A DNA stretch of 64,000 bases from Puniceicoccaceae bacterium (GCA_028285755.1 JANQOQ010000006.1:1-64000), one strand, 5' to 3'; numbered from the stretch's first letter, positions 1 to 9,174 are shown. Program-made: numbers and translations. Notes: generated by a model from the sequence alone, not told the origin.

Positions 1-1
1 A

Positions 2-100
2 ATTCCCGGCGAGATAGAACAAAGCACCCGAAAAGAACGACTCGAAGGGGGAATTCCCATCCCCGATGAAGTATGGAGGGATCTATGCGGTTTAATATAA
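2..100 (+). CDS. C-terminal tail of an Ldh2-family malate/L-lactate-type dehydrogenase (partial)
   Basis: Reading from base 2 gives 32 codons to a TAA at 98-100; the gene starts before the window. The tail reads PGEIE, then about ten charged residues, then GGIPIPDEVW. This matches how Ldh2/MDH2-type NAD(P)-dependent 2-hydroxyacid dehydrogenases end (a PGE motif followed by EGIPLP..VW). Members oxidise malate, lactate, sulfolactate or ureidoglycolate, so the substrate cannot be told from the tail. Only a short piece is visible, so the family call rests on this motif alone. Confidence 0.5.
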   Translation: MPGEIEQSTRKERLEGGIPIPDEVWRDLCGLI

Positions 101-346
101 CCTACTTAACGAATGGATATTCAGATTTTTGTAATTTTATTTGGTCAACTAGCCAGTCCATGCATCTTTCAATGGCATTGAAGAGGCCGACAGTTCGTTT
201 CCACAATAAGGTTGTTTCTTGAACTCAGTGTTAAAGCGATAGCTTTTCCCAGTTTAAGCTTTGAGTGAAACAGGCTTATCAGTCTGCCAGTTAGGGCCTC
301 GCTTTAGTATCGACTAAAAATTATAGGGATGTAGGGTTGATTTTGT

Positions 347-359
347 GTATACAGTATAT
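347..359. promoter_or_regulatory. Candidate GntR operator upstream of the oxidoreductase/sulfatase pair
   Basis: GTATACAGTATAT differs at one position from the inferred 13-bp palindrome GTATAC-N-GTATAC. It ends 31 bases before the preferred ATG at 391. The same motif recurs before the other transcription units of the first 28 kb. The rest of 101-346 shows no gene or clear hairpin. Confidence 0.6.
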
Positions 360-390
360 CAATATATCTTCAATTGAATGTTCCCCAATT

Positions 391-1740
391 ATGAATCGAA
401 GAACTTTTCTTAAAAATAGCTCTGCTTCAATACCCATAATAGCGATGCCGTATATAAGTCGATTAGGCGCAAAAGAATCTACGGCCAATCGTATAAATGT
501 GGCCTACATTGCTGTAGGTGGCTACGGCAAGTATGCTGCACAGGGAAATCTGAATCACAATACGGTTGCTTATTGTGATGTGGATGAAGCCTACGCTGCC
601 GAGACTTACAAATTGAGGCCTGAAGTTCCCCGTTTCCGTGATTTTCGGAAAATGTTTGATAAGCTGGGTTCCGGTATTGATGCCGTCAGTATTGCTACGC
701 CTGATCATACCCACTACCCGATTGCGATGGAAGCGATGCGCCGGGGTTATCATGTCTACCTACAGAAGCCGATGGCACACACGATTTCCCAGGTGCGTAC
801 ACTTACAAAGGCGGCTGAAAAATATGAAGTCGTCACGCAGCTGGGAGTTCAGGGGCATAGCCTTGAGGGGCTGCGCCTGCTCAAAGAGTGGCTGGATGCA
901 GGGGTAATTGGTAATGTGCTCGATGTGCATCTCTGGACCGATCGTCCAAAGTCACGAGATTATCATAGTTACGAGCAGGATGCCCCTGCACAGAAAGTGC
1001 CCGATACGCTGGACTGGGATTTATTTTTAGGGCCTGCCCGAAACCGTCCGTATAATCGCACATACCACCCCGTTTCCTGGAGAGGCTGGTGGGACTTTGG
1101 AAATGGACCTATAGGAGACATCGGAGTTCATTTATTTGATAATCTCGAATATTGCTTAAATTTGGGGCCTCCCGAATATGTCAGTGCACAAAGCCCCCGG
1201 GTTTCCAAAGTGGGCACACCGCGATGGATCAAGGTCGATTACTTCTACCCGGCTCGGGACGGTCGTATGCCGATTGCTGTACATTGGTATAGTGGCGAGC
1301 GTAATGGCGAGCAGCATACGCCCGCAAAGCTTCCCTACTGGCCCGATGGTCTCGAATATCGCAAGGATTCGGGTATGTATATTGTAGGTGAGCATGGTGC
1401 AATTTACATTGGGGATCAACGAGTTAGTTCTGTTCCTCGGGTCTATCCGAATAGTCTCTGGCAGGATTTCCGCAAGAGGCTCCCTCAGCAAACGCTAGAG
1501 AGGCCTGTGGGTAGTCATTATGATCAATTTTTTAACGCGATCCGCGATCATCGGGAGGCCAATTGTAATTTCGCTTATGCCGGGCCTCTGAGTGAGGGCG
1601 TTCTGGTTGGTAACCTTGCGGTGAAAACGCGCAAGACGATCCATTGGGACAGCAAAAACATGCGGGCAATAGGCGTTAAAGAAGCAGACGAATTTATCTA
1701 CTCACAGGAACCAAGGAAAGGATGGGAATATGTACTCTAG
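391..1740 (+). CDS. Gfo/Idh/MocA-family oxidoreductase, Tat-exported
   Basis: Predicted 449-residue NAD(P)-dependent sugar oxidoreductase. The chosen ATG gives a twin-arginine signal (NRRTFLKN) at the very N-terminus. A TTG at 337 would add 18 residues but would put the operator inside the gene. After the signal a Rossmann fold begins with a glycine-rich turn (AVGGYGKY). The catalytic-loop motif usually written EKP reads QKP here (YLQKPMAHT), with the lysine kept. The C-terminal half fits the Gfo/Idh/MocA alpha/beta domain. The downstream sulfatase starts 11 bases before this stop, so the two are translationally coupled. A role in periplasmic oxidation or epimerisation of a sugar from the polysaccharide is an inference; the substrate is unknown. 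Confidence 0.85.
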   Translation: MNRRTFLKNSSASIPIIAMPYISRLGAKESTANRINVAYIAVGGYGKYAAQGNLNHNTVAYCDVDEAYAAETYKLRPEVPRFRDFRKMFDKLGSGIDAVSIATPDHTHYPIAMEAMRRGYHVYLQKPMAHTISQVRTLTKAAEKYEVVTQLGVQGHSLEGLRLLKEWLDAGVIGNVLDVHLWTDRPKSRDYHSYEQDAPAQKVPDTLDWDLFLGPARNRPYNRTYHPVSWRGWWDFGNGPIGDIGVHLFDNLEYCLNLGPPEYVSAQSPRVSKVGTPRWIKVDYFYPARDGRMPIAVHWYSGERNGEQHTPAKLPYWPDGLEYRKDSGMYIVGEHGAIYIGDQRVSSVPRVYPNSLWQDFRKRLPQQTLERPVGSHYDQFFNAIRDHREANCNFAYAGPLSEGVLVGNLAVKTRKTIHWDSKNMRAIGVKEADEFIYSQEPRKGWEYVL

Positions 1741-3136
1741 AACAATAATCGTTAATCTTGTCGCAATAGTGTTATCTTCAAGCCTTTGGGCAGCCTCTGA
1801 AACGAAGCTCCCCAATATTGTCTGGATCATGGCCGAAGATATTGGAACAGATCTAGCTTCCTACGGCACCCCGGGAGTTCAAACGCCAAACCTGGATCAA
1901 ATGGCCGCAAATGGCCTGCGTTTGAACCGCCTTTATTGCACCTCGCCGATTTGTTCGACGAATCGCACGGCTATGATGACGGGTATGTATCAGACCAGCA
2001 TTAATGGCCATCACCACCGCAGTCATCGGGTAACTCCCTATGCACTCCCAGACGGGATAATGCCGATAACGACTTATCTGGCTGAACAGGGTTATTACCT
2101 TGCTCTTGGTTGTGGCTATCAGAACAAGACAGATCTAAACTTTGATCAAAGCTCGATTGAGTGGGATGGTGATGATTGGTCGGGCAGGGCAGAGGGTCAG
2201 CCCTTTTATGCGCATATCCAACTCAGGGTTACCCACCGCGGAGACTGGTGGGAGGAGGTACGTGCAAACTCCCCCGATCCCGTAAGTGTTGACGAGATCG
2301 AGTTGCCCCCCTACTTACCCGATCACCCCGAAATCCGTAAGGACTGGGCAATGTATCTGGACCAGATCGAAAAAGCGGACGAGGAGGTTGGTGAAATTAT
2401 TCAGCGATTGAAAGATGAAGGTATTCTTGAAAATACCTTACTTATCTTCATTGGCGATAATGGCCGCTGCGTTCATCGAGGGAAGGGCTTCCTATACGAG
2501 GACGGTATTCGGGTGCCGGGTATCATTCACTGGCCGGGCAGGGTTGAGCCCGGAATGGTATCGGACGAATTGGTAAGCACGATCGATATCTCTGCACAAG
2601 TGCTGGCTGCAGCGGGGGTGGAGATTCCGGAATATATGCAGGGTCGTGCGTTCTTAGAGGAAGGCCCCAGTGAAAGAGACTTTGTCTATGCCGCAAGAGA
2701 TCGTTGGGATGAAGTTTACGATAAGTCGCGCGCAATCATAGGCCATCGTTTCAAGTATATCCGAAATGACATGCCGGAGGTGCCTGTTTTTACCTACCAG
2801 GAGTACCTTGAGATGGTGCGCCCAATACGACCTATTCTCTGGGACTTATATCAGGCAGGCGAGATGGACGAGACTCAGGCTTACTACATGGCACCGGAAA
2901 AACCACGGGAAGAGATCTTTGATCTTGTAAAAGACCCTTGGGAGACTCGTAATCTTGCTGAGAACCCGCGATACGCCTGGGTCTTGGATTCCATGCGCAG
3001 ATTCCTTACTCAATGGGAGGAACAGACTAACGATATGGGTCGTCTTGAAGAGTCTTTTGATAGTCTGGATGAAAGAACCCAGAACCGCATTCGCCTCAGA
3101 AATGAAAAGCTGGCGAGTGGAGATGCAGTTCAGTAA
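1730..3136 (+). CDS. Secreted sulfatase (S1 type) with an atypical active-site motif
   Basis: A 468-residue formylglycine-sulfatase-family protein with an N-terminal signal peptide ending around WAAS. Family landmarks are LPNIVWIMAED for the metal aspartate, a TPNLDQMA stretch, and IGDNGR for the distal metal site. The active-site region reads C75-S-T-N-R79 followed by TAMMTGMYQT. The family consensus is C/S-x-P/A-x-R, so threonine replaces the proline or alanine needed for efficient formylglycine formation. A HHHR stretch follows. The start overlaps the preceding oxidoreductase by 11 bases and is preceded by AAGGAAAGG. It should remove sulfate esters from the polysaccharide unless the altered motif prevents maturation. 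Confidence 0.88.
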   Translation: MYSRTIIVNLVAIVLSSSLWAASETKLPNIVWIMAEDIGTDLASYGTPGVQTPNLDQMAANGLRLNRLYCTSPICSTNRTAMMTGMYQTSINGHHHRSHRVTPYALPDGIMPITTYLAEQGYYLALGCGYQNKTDLNFDQSSIEWDGDDWSGRAEGQPFYAHIQLRVTHRGDWWEEVRANSPDPVSVDEIELPPYLPDHPEIRKDWAMYLDQIEKADEEVGEIIQRLKDEGILENTLLIFIGDNGRCVHRGKGFLYEDGIRVPGIIHWPGRVEPGMVSDELVSTIDISAQVLAAAGVEIPEYMQGRAFLEEGPSERDFVYAARDRWDEVYDKSRAIIGHRFKYIRNDMPEVPVFTYQEYLEMVRPIRPILWDLYQAGEMDETQAYYMAPEKPREEIFDLVKDPWETRNLAENPRYAWVLDSMRRFLTQWEEQTNDMGRLEESFDSLDERTQNRIRLRNEKLASGDAVQ

Positions 3137-3169
3137 CGCTTTGTATCAAAAACCTTAAGTTTTAATAGA

Positions 3170-3200
3170 AAAAAAGCCCCGTATCACACGGGGCTTTTTT
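3170..3200. terminator. Bidirectional intrinsic terminator
   Basis: Perfect 7-bp GC-rich stem (GCCCCGT / ACGGGGC) with a 5-base loop, flanked by six A on the left and six T on the right. It lies between the sulfatase and the convergent fusion gene and can serve both. Confidence 0.85.
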
Positions 3201-3230
3201 GTTTAATGGAATGAAGAGATGAAATTTGGG

Positions 3231-5996
3231 CTATCTGACGATGCTAAAGGTTTCAAGTATGCGGCCTGGTTTGCCGTCACCATCTCCGACTGCATAGATG
3301 GTTACCTTAAGTTCATCCGGTTTTACCTCGAAGTAGCCGTAGTGGTGATCTTCATCATTACGCAGCGCGATAAACTCCTGCTGCGGAACCACAAAGCGCG
3401 AAAACTGATTACCGGTCTCGGATTTCTTGCCGGATGGGCTGATCTTACAATAGATGACCCCTTCACCTGCGCGATATCGGTTCTTGTGGTCTGACATGAC
3501 TTCTGGGTTTGAGGGGTGTCCCAGTATTGGGTAGGTGCGCTCATAGTTTTGATCATGTGCGCTGAGATTGAGATCGACCTTATGCTTTTCAAGAATGGGT
3601 ATGATGCGTTCGGAAATGCTGATTTTCGAAGGATGGCTTCTGCCAAACCCATAAATGGGCTCATGGTGGTATACTATAAGCCACTCCTGGCCGCGTTCGC
3701 GGGCTTCACGTAAATCATTATCGAGCCACTCCAGTTCGTCGTCGGTAGGTTCGATGTTAACCAGGAAGAATCCGGTGAAATGTACATTGCCAATATCAAA
3801 GGAATACATCTTGCCAAGAGCATCGCCCTCAGGGTGTGCAAATCGGGGCGCCCAGTCAGAGAGTTCCTCGTCGAGGTAGATTTCGTGATTACCATATTGG
3901 GTCATAAAAGGAATCTCAGAGATTAATGGCTCATAGAGATTAAACCAAGCATCCACGGCTTCTCCGGTATTTGCAAAGCGGCCATCCCGGTTGGCATAGG
4001 CGTAATCTCCTCCGCCGATAACGAAAAGGGGCTCTAACGCTTTGACTTCCTTCATGATTTGCAGAGTGCCGGTGGAGTTTCCGTCAATGCGCCCGTGAAG
4101 GCCGGTATCCGAAACGAATGCAAAGTCGAACGAAGCTTCTTTTTCTCCCGGTGCGGTGCGAAAGCTACGGATATCCGAGAATGCCGGTTTCATTCCATAG
4201 TCATTGGAAACGCGATACTCATAGCTTGTGTCAGCCTTTAGGGTGTCGATTGAGACTCTATGAATATAATCACTTCCGGGTGAAGGATAGCTGATACCTT
4301 CTTTCTCGGAGAATACCTCTGTTCCCATTTCGCGATACTCAACGATGCTTGGATTATTACCGAAGTGGGTGTTCCAGGTGATGGCTATGCTACTGGCGGG
4401 ATCGTCTGTCCATGAAATGTGGATTTGCTCAGCGAGGCCGACAGGTTCCGGGTTTAGATAGAGCAGCCAGTCATCGCCTCCCTCCGGTGGAGTGAGATTC
4501 TGCCCATCCTCAGTAGTTCCGGCATAAAAGCGTTGGTGAGGTTTTTGGGCATTGATCCATTCCACCCCGAAGACACCGCCTTCTATGGAGACATTAACGG
4601 TTTCAGTGCGCTCAAGATAGACCAGATAGTATTGCCCGGGGCTCGCAAGGCAAAAGCCGATATCCACGAGATCCTGCCGGGGTTTCATCTCATACCAGGG
4701 AAACATTTCCAGGGCATCCCATGCCATTTTCACAATATCGTGGCGGCGTTGCACCCGCTCAGTGAGATCCATCGACCCACTGAAACCGGAGGAAGAGTTC
4801 CCGTTATTGTCCGCAAAGCCAAGGCTCGCTCCCGACATGGTGATGACATAGGTGTTTTTGCGAATATCATCATCACTGTAATCATGCCCGATCGCTCGTA
4901 TATGCACAGAGTTATTTGACCACAAGGTTTCTTGTGCGAATAGTGGCTTGGAGGGATGCAGGTTTTCAAGGAGCCCTTCGCTGAGCCTAGTGCGGTCAAT
5001 CGTTTTAGGGCCCTGGAGGGTGCCAAAGGTACTCCACTCGGAATCTTTGTGTGGGTCGTCCCCCGTGCGGTTATGGACGGTAATCGGGTGGTTGTAGATG
5101 TCGTATTTGCGAATCATCGCGCCTAGCTCTGCTACTTCTTCCTCCACAAAGTAAATATACCGACGCATATCGGGCTCCGGACCGGCAACATTATAAAGCA
5201 TATTCCCATAGTGACCAATGCGCGCCATTGTGTAGCGAACGTAGAATTCCTGGTCTTTCGGATCATCAGGATAGCCCCCGTGCTTGCCAAAAAAACCGGC
5301 AAACGGGTAAACAATAATCCCTCTTTGCTCCAGATCATCGAGAATGCGTTCCATCTTTCGGAATTCTTCAGCGTTTAATGGCCAAAGGTCCGGAGTATCC
5401 CAACCACGCCCGCGACCCACTTCATCCCGATTCAGAAAATGGCTTGCTATGGATAGTGTATTGTAGCCCTGATTCTGGAACCATCTGAGGAACAAGTTAC
5501 GCTCCACGTCTGGCCAGTTCTCCGCAAAAAAGCGATCTCCCACATGCAACGCACGCATGAAAAAAGGATTTACACCCCTGGCGAACCATATCGAATTCAC
5601 GGGGTTTACTTTGATAGGATCATAAGGGGCGTACCGCCAGAGGCACCGGAATGTTCCTTCAAAGCTACCCGAACCATCGCTGAAGCGAGCCACATACTTC
5701 CAATATCCCGGAAAACCCGGTCGAAAGCGAATCCGCCAGGTATTGCCTCCGTCGTAGAAACCCCAGGCATCTATTTGCTTGCCGGTAGGATCCGTGTAGG
5801 TCACTTCGAGAATAACATCCCGATAAGGATCATCATACGTAGTGTTATTGATAAAGGACTTTTCAAATTTGCTGTATCTAATAATACGTTCGGGTTCTTC
5901 CTGTGCTTGCGAAATCAGGGGTGTTAAAACCGTGCATACTAGAACGATGACTAGGGTTAGGCTATAATGGGATGTGCTTGGATTGTGTATGATCAT
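3231..5996 (-). CDS. Secreted fusion: DUF5060/glycosidase-like TIM barrel plus purple-acid-phosphatase module
   Basis: A 921-residue protein with a signal peptide (residues about 12-32). Residues about 35-125 resemble a DUF5060 beta-sandwich, and about 130-470 an apiosidase/DUF4038-like barrel. Residues about 545-620 look like the fibronectin-like domain of purple acid phosphatases, and about 625-915 like the metallophosphoesterase core. Core landmarks are D630 (SDTG), D664 and Y667 (GDYAY), N703-H704 (GNHE), H777-H778 (YHHEP) and H814 in AHDQNYER. Q816 stands where the family has the second His of GHxHxYER, so one metal ligand looks replaced. It is last in the tctCBA operon, 11 bases after tctA. 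Cleavage of a glycosidic and a phosphate bond on one substrate is possible but only inferred. Confidence 0.75.
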   Translation of the reverse strand: MIIHNPSTSHYSLTLVIVLVCTVLTPLISQAQEEPERIIRYSKFEKSFINNTTYDDPYRDVILEVTYTDPTGKQIDAWGFYDGGNTWRIRFRPGFPGYWKYVARFSDGSGSFEGTFRCLWRYAPYDPIKVNPVNSIWFARGVNPFFMRALHVGDRFFAENWPDVERNLFLRWFQNQGYNTLSIASHFLNRDEVGRGRGWDTPDLWPLNAEEFRKMERILDDLEQRGIIVYPFAGFFGKHGGYPDDPKDQEFYVRYTMARIGHYGNMLYNVAGPEPDMRRYIYFVEEEVAELGAMIRKYDIYNHPITVHNRTGDDPHKDSEWSTFGTLQGPKTIDRTRLSEGLLENLHPSKPLFAQETLWSNNSVHIRAIGHDYSDDDIRKNTYVITMSGASLGFADNNGNSSSGFSGSMDLTERVQRRHDIVKMAWDALEMFPWYEMKPRQDLVDIGFCLASPGQYYLVYLERTETVNVSIEGGVFGVEWINAQKPHQRFYAGTTEDGQNLTPPEGGDDWLLYLNPEPVGLAEQIHISWTDDPASSIAITWNTHFGNNPSIVEYREMGTEVFSEKEGISYPSPGSDYIHRVSIDTLKADTSYEYRVSNDYGMKPAFSDIRSFRTAPGEKEASFDFAFVSDTGLHGRIDGNSTGTLQIMKEVKALEPLFVIGGGDYAYANRDGRFANTGEAVDAWFNLYEPLISEIPFMTQYGNHEIYLDEELSDWAPRFAHPEGDALGKMYSFDIGNVHFTGFFLVNIEPTDDELEWLDNDLREARERGQEWLIVYHHEPIYGFGRSHPSKISISERIIPILEKHKVDLNLSAHDQNYERTYPILGHPSNPEVMSDHKNRYRAGEGVIYCKISPSGKKSETGNQFSRFVVPQQEFIALRNDEDHHYGYFEVKPDELKVTIYAVGDGDGKPGRILETFSIVR

Positions 5997-6007
5997 AAGT
6001 ATTAAAT

Positions 6008-7495
6008 TCAGGCTTTTTTCTTGCGGAACTGCAGGAATAGGGAGCCGATTATCAAAAGGATTAAAGTGAGTGAAATGGGGCGCATAAAAATACCGGCGAG
6101 GTTATCGGAATGGTCAATGAGCGTGCGGCGCAGATTGACCTCTGCCATGGGTCCCAAAATAATGCCGATAACCAGAGGCGCGATCGGATAGGCCATTTGT
6201 CGCAGGAAATAAGCAACGATTCCAAATCCGATCATCAGATAGACATTAAAGATTGAAAAATCGAAGGAGTAAGAGCCAATCACGGCAAACAGAGCAACCA
6301 CAGGCATCAGCAGCGTAACCGGGATACGCAGCACATAGATAGAGACTCGGCTCATTAAAAATCCGCAGATCAGCATGGTAAAGGAGGCCATCAGCAAAAT
6401 GGCCGACATTTGGGGGATGAATCCCGGATTCTCTACGGGCAGACGCGGCCCAGGCACAATTCCATTGAGCATGATCGCGCCCAGCAGCATCATGGCTGGT
6501 GGGGAGCCGGGTACCCCCAGGGTAAGTAGTGGAATAAGTGCGCCGCCGATGCAGGCATTATTCGCGGTTTCGGCAGCGACTACACCTTCCAGTGAGCCTT
6601 TACCATACTCCTCTTTTTCCTTGCTCGCCTTTTTGGAAACATCGTAAGAAAGCCATGCGGCAATATCCTCACCGACCCCCGGTATCGAACCCACACCGAC
6701 TCCAATCAGCCCGGATCGTATGCCTACGGTAACCTTTCGGTAAATGTATTTGAAGTTGGGCCACACACGTGAGATTGCTGAGGGCTTTGAAGACGCATCC
6801 TTCTTAGAGGATTGAACAATCGTCTGGATGATTTGGGGAATTGCAAATCCCCCCAGAATCACCGGTATGGGGGTTATACCACCGATGAGCTCCGGAACGC
6901 CAAACGTAAAACGCTGATGTCCGTGCATGGGATCCATGCCTATGGTTGCGGCAAGCATCCCCAAGAGTCCCATGATCCAGCCTTTCACCGGACTGTCCGC
7001 CGAGGTGAGCGACCCACAAATCAACACCCCGAAGAGCGCCAGCAATAGATACTCTGAGGACTGAAACATGAGTGCGGTTTTACTCAATATCGGGATAAAC
7101 ATGAGCATCGCGAGCACACCAAATACTGTGCCTATAAACGACATGATCGTGGCCGTGGCGATGGTTTCACCGGCCCGCCCTTTGAGGTTGAGCGGGTAAC
7201 CCTCGACGGCAGTGGCGGCGCCCGCCCCGGTGCCGGGTATATTGAGCAGGATAGCGGGGTGGGAACCTCCATAAATAGCGCCCACGTAAATCCCCATCAA
7301 TGCGAGCATGCTGGCTTCTGTAGGTAGATTGAGGCTATAAGTCACCGTTGTGAGCAGGGCAATCCCCAGGGTGGCTGAAAGCCCCGGAAGCGCCCCGAAA
7401 ATAATACCCACGACTACTGTAAATAGTAGCAGGAAACAGTTAAAGGGCGTGATAAGACTACCCAGGCTAGTGAAGAATGTCGTAAAGTGTTCCAT
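6008..7495 (-). CDS. tctA: Tripartite tricarboxylate transporter, large membrane subunit TctA
   Basis: A 495-residue polytopic membrane protein with roughly twelve hydrophobic segments. It has the family's glycine-rich repeats: a G-LPGLSATLG stretch near residue 36 and GVGSIPGVGEDIAAW around residue 270, plus LGVPGSPPAMMLLGA near residue 325. This is the usual length for TctA. It forms the permease of a TTT system that imports carboxylated solutes by secondary transport with a periplasmic binding protein. The gene starts 4 bases after tctB stops and is followed by the fusion phosphatase gene. In this setting the cargo is more likely a sugar acid or acidic oligosaccharide than citrate; that is inference. 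Confidence 0.93.
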   Translation of the reverse strand: MEHFTTFFTSLGSLITPFNCFLLLFTVVVGIIFGALPGLSATLGIALLTTVTYSLNLPTEASMLALMGIYVGAIYGGSHPAILLNIPGTGAGAATAVEGYPLNLKGRAGETIATATIMSFIGTVFGVLAMLMFIPILSKTALMFQSSEYLLLALFGVLICGSLTSADSPVKGWIMGLLGMLAATIGMDPMHGHQRFTFGVPELIGGITPIPVILGGFAIPQIIQTIVQSSKKDASSKPSAISRVWPNFKYIYRKVTVGIRSGLIGVGVGSIPGVGEDIAAWLSYDVSKKASKEKEEYGKGSLEGVVAAETANNACIGGALIPLLTLGVPGSPPAMMLLGAIMLNGIVPGPRLPVENPGFIPQMSAILLMASFTMLICGFLMSRVSIYVLRIPVTLLMPVVALFAVIGSYSFDFSIFNVYLMIGFGIVAYFLRQMAYPIAPLVIGIILGPMAEVNLRRTLIDHSDNLAGIFMRPISLTLILLIIGSLFLQFRKKKA

Positions 7496-7499
7496 TGGG

Positions 7500-8111
7500 C
7501 TAGGGGAGGGGCACTTTCAAATATTCACTGAAAAGGAACCCCATGAGAAAGGGGAACAGAACGGAGATTGCACTCAGCAGGGCGTGGCGTTTCCAGCCCT
7601 TGAGTCCGCCAGCCGGACGGTGGAAGTATTGAGTAAACGCAAAGAGGAATATCACACTACTGCTGAAGTAGTTGGCTCCTTCAGGCGTGGCTAGGTAACG
7701 AAAGACATAAACATGGTGCAGCGACAAGCGCTGGACGGTATTGGATACATCGTCAAACCAGTGCAGACTCAGAAAAGCGATGTAGCTGAGCAATAATCCG
7801 ATGATGATCACCAGTTTTCGACCTGCCGGGTGGGTTAGGGACGAACGTATCTGAGATAAACAATATGTGAAAAAGTCTTTGGCCCCTTCGAGCTTCACGG
7901 CACGCACAATCAGATAAACGGCACATACAGCCAGCAAAGAGCCAATAATGAGCGGAAAGCTTGCCGGCGAAACATACCAGGTGTTTTCTACACCAGCAAA
8001 AGTTCCACCGATGGGCATTTGAAGTGCCTCGATGATAATTGCCGCGCTTAATATCAACAGGATAACCCCGGTGATAATGTCTGCCTTGCGTAATGGTTTT
8101 TCGGAGAGCAT
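7500..8111 (-). CDS. tctB: Tripartite tricarboxylate transporter, small membrane subunit TctB
   Basis: A 203-residue membrane protein with about four hydrophobic segments, including one near residue 15, one near 55 and two near the C-terminus. The family is poorly conserved; topology, size and position between tctC and tctA support the call. I chose the ATG at 8111, directly after the tctC stop, because an upstream start would overlap tctC by about 75 bases and add a non-membrane leader. TctB is the accessory subunit needed for transport with TctA. It has a loop longer than usual between the second and third hydrophobic stretches. Confidence 0.85.
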   Translation of the reverse strand: MLSEKPLRKADIITGVILLILSAAIIIEALQMPIGGTFAGVENTWYVSPASFPLIIGSLLAVCAVYLIVRAVKLEGAKDFFTYCLSQIRSSLTHPAGRKLVIIIGLLLSYIAFLSLHWFDDVSNTVQRLSLHHVYVFRYLATPEGANYFSSSVIFLFAFTQYFHRPAGGLKGWKRHALLSAISVLFPFLMGFLFSEYLKVPLP

Positions 8112-8113
8112 CT

Positions 8114-9157
8114 TTATTCTATGGGTTCGATTCCGAGCGCTGCAGGAGAGCGAACAGTAATACCCAGATCGTGGAGCATCCACGTCCAAATACGCTCACT
8201 TTTCGAGGCAATCGCATTTGCCTGCTGTCCGTGGTAGCCGTATAGAGTCAGCAGACGTGTTTGCGCGAACTGTTCGACTTCCTGAGTTTTCATTGCGGCT
8301 TCGTAAGCCGCAGCCACTTTTTCTAAAATAGGCGCTGGTGTATCAGCCGGGAGTGCAAAGCCCAGCCATTGTTTAATGGGGATTTCGCGGATGAGCGGGA
8401 ACTGCTCTGCAGCAGTGGGGATGGTAAGCTCCTCAGAAAATTGAAATGCCTGCTCCTCAAGCATGGCAAGAGGCCTTAGGTTACCACTCCGGATCAGTTC
8501 GGACTGTTCTGAGATGGAGGTCAGCACGGCATCGACTTCGCCCGTCAACGCTGCTGTCTGGCTTTTCTGGCTACCCTGAAAAGGAATATACTGAAACTGC
8601 ACTCCGGAGGCCTTTTGCAGAATCAATAATTTCGTATGCCAAAGCCCACCTGTAGAGGATGCTGCAACCGCTATGGTGTTTGGAGTTTTTTGTGCTGCCT
8701 CAATGAAGTCATCCAACGTCATCCAGGGCGAATCCTCAGGCACAGAGATAACTCCGGGAGCCCCGGCGACCATAAAGTAAGTCCAATCACGTGTGGTTGT
8801 ATGATGCACACCCATAACAGCTGCAGGCATGATTGATTCTGAGAAACCACCCCAGTTATACCCGTTACGTTTTTGCTGCCAAATATAGTTGAGTGCTGCT
8901 CCTCCGCGTGCACCTGTGCGATTAACTACGTTTATTTTCACACCCAGTTCCGGTTCCATCGTGGCGGCGATCAGGCGGTTCACTGCATCCGTGCCTCCTC
9001 CGGCTGCTGAAAAGCATGCGATTTGGATGGGCTGGGTAGGCCAGCTACGATCGGAGTTCTCTGAATTTTCTAAAGGAGGTGTACAAGCGGTAAACAACAA
9101 CGTCGCACAAACGCCCATAAAAATAAAGGTGTATAAATGACTAAGGGGCAAACTCAT
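8114..9157 (-). CDS. tctC: Tripartite tricarboxylate transporter solute-binding lipoprotein TctC
   Basis: A 347-residue Bug/TctC-family binding protein. The start at 9157 (MSLPLSHLY) gives a lipoprotein signal with lipobox LFTAC; an upstream ATG at 9202 would cross the operator. Family features are a W-P..PI start, the glycine-rich AAGGGTDAVNR loop, GARGGAALNY, and the PFQGSQKSQTAALTGEVDAV segment that shapes the ligand pocket. TctC captures a carboxylated ligand through two water-mediated contacts and delivers it to TctAB. First gene of a four-gene operon with gaps of 2 to 12 bases. The anchor suggests retention at the cytoplasmic membrane. Confidence 0.92.
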   Translation of the reverse strand: MSLPLSHLYTFIFMGVCATLLFTACTPPLENSENSDRSWPTQPIQIACFSAAGGGTDAVNRLIAATMEPELGVKINVVNRTGARGGAALNYIWQQKRNGYNWGGFSESIMPAAVMGVHHTTTRDWTYFMVAGAPGVISVPEDSPWMTLDDFIEAAQKTPNTIAVAASSTGGLWHTKLLILQKASGVQFQYIPFQGSQKSQTAALTGEVDAVLTSISEQSELIRSGNLRPLAMLEEQAFQFSEELTIPTAAEQFPLIREIPIKQWLGFALPADTPAPILEKVAAAYEAAMKTQEVEQFAQTRLLTLYGYHGQQANAIASKSERIWTWMLHDLGITVRSPAALGIEPIE

Positions 9158-9161
9158 TAAT

Positions 9162-9174
9162 GGATACTGTATAC
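9162..9174. promoter_or_regulatory. Candidate GntR operator just upstream of tctC
   Basis: GGATACTGTATAC differs at one position from GTATAC-N-GTATAC. It lies 5-17 bases before the tctC ATG, so a bound repressor would cover the leader and the ribosome-binding region. The TonB receptor on the other side has its own copy at 9325. Confidence 0.6.

Noticed and set aside
337-390. Extended TTG start for the first oxidoreductase
   Set aside because: It would place the operator palindrome inside the coding region and put 18 residues before a good twin-arginine signal; ATG 391 is preferred.
3668-3680. GTATAC-containing palindrome-like site inside the fusion gene
   Set aside because: A single GTATAC hexamer within coding sequence; such hexamers are expected about a dozen times by chance in 64 kb, and the second half-site is missing.
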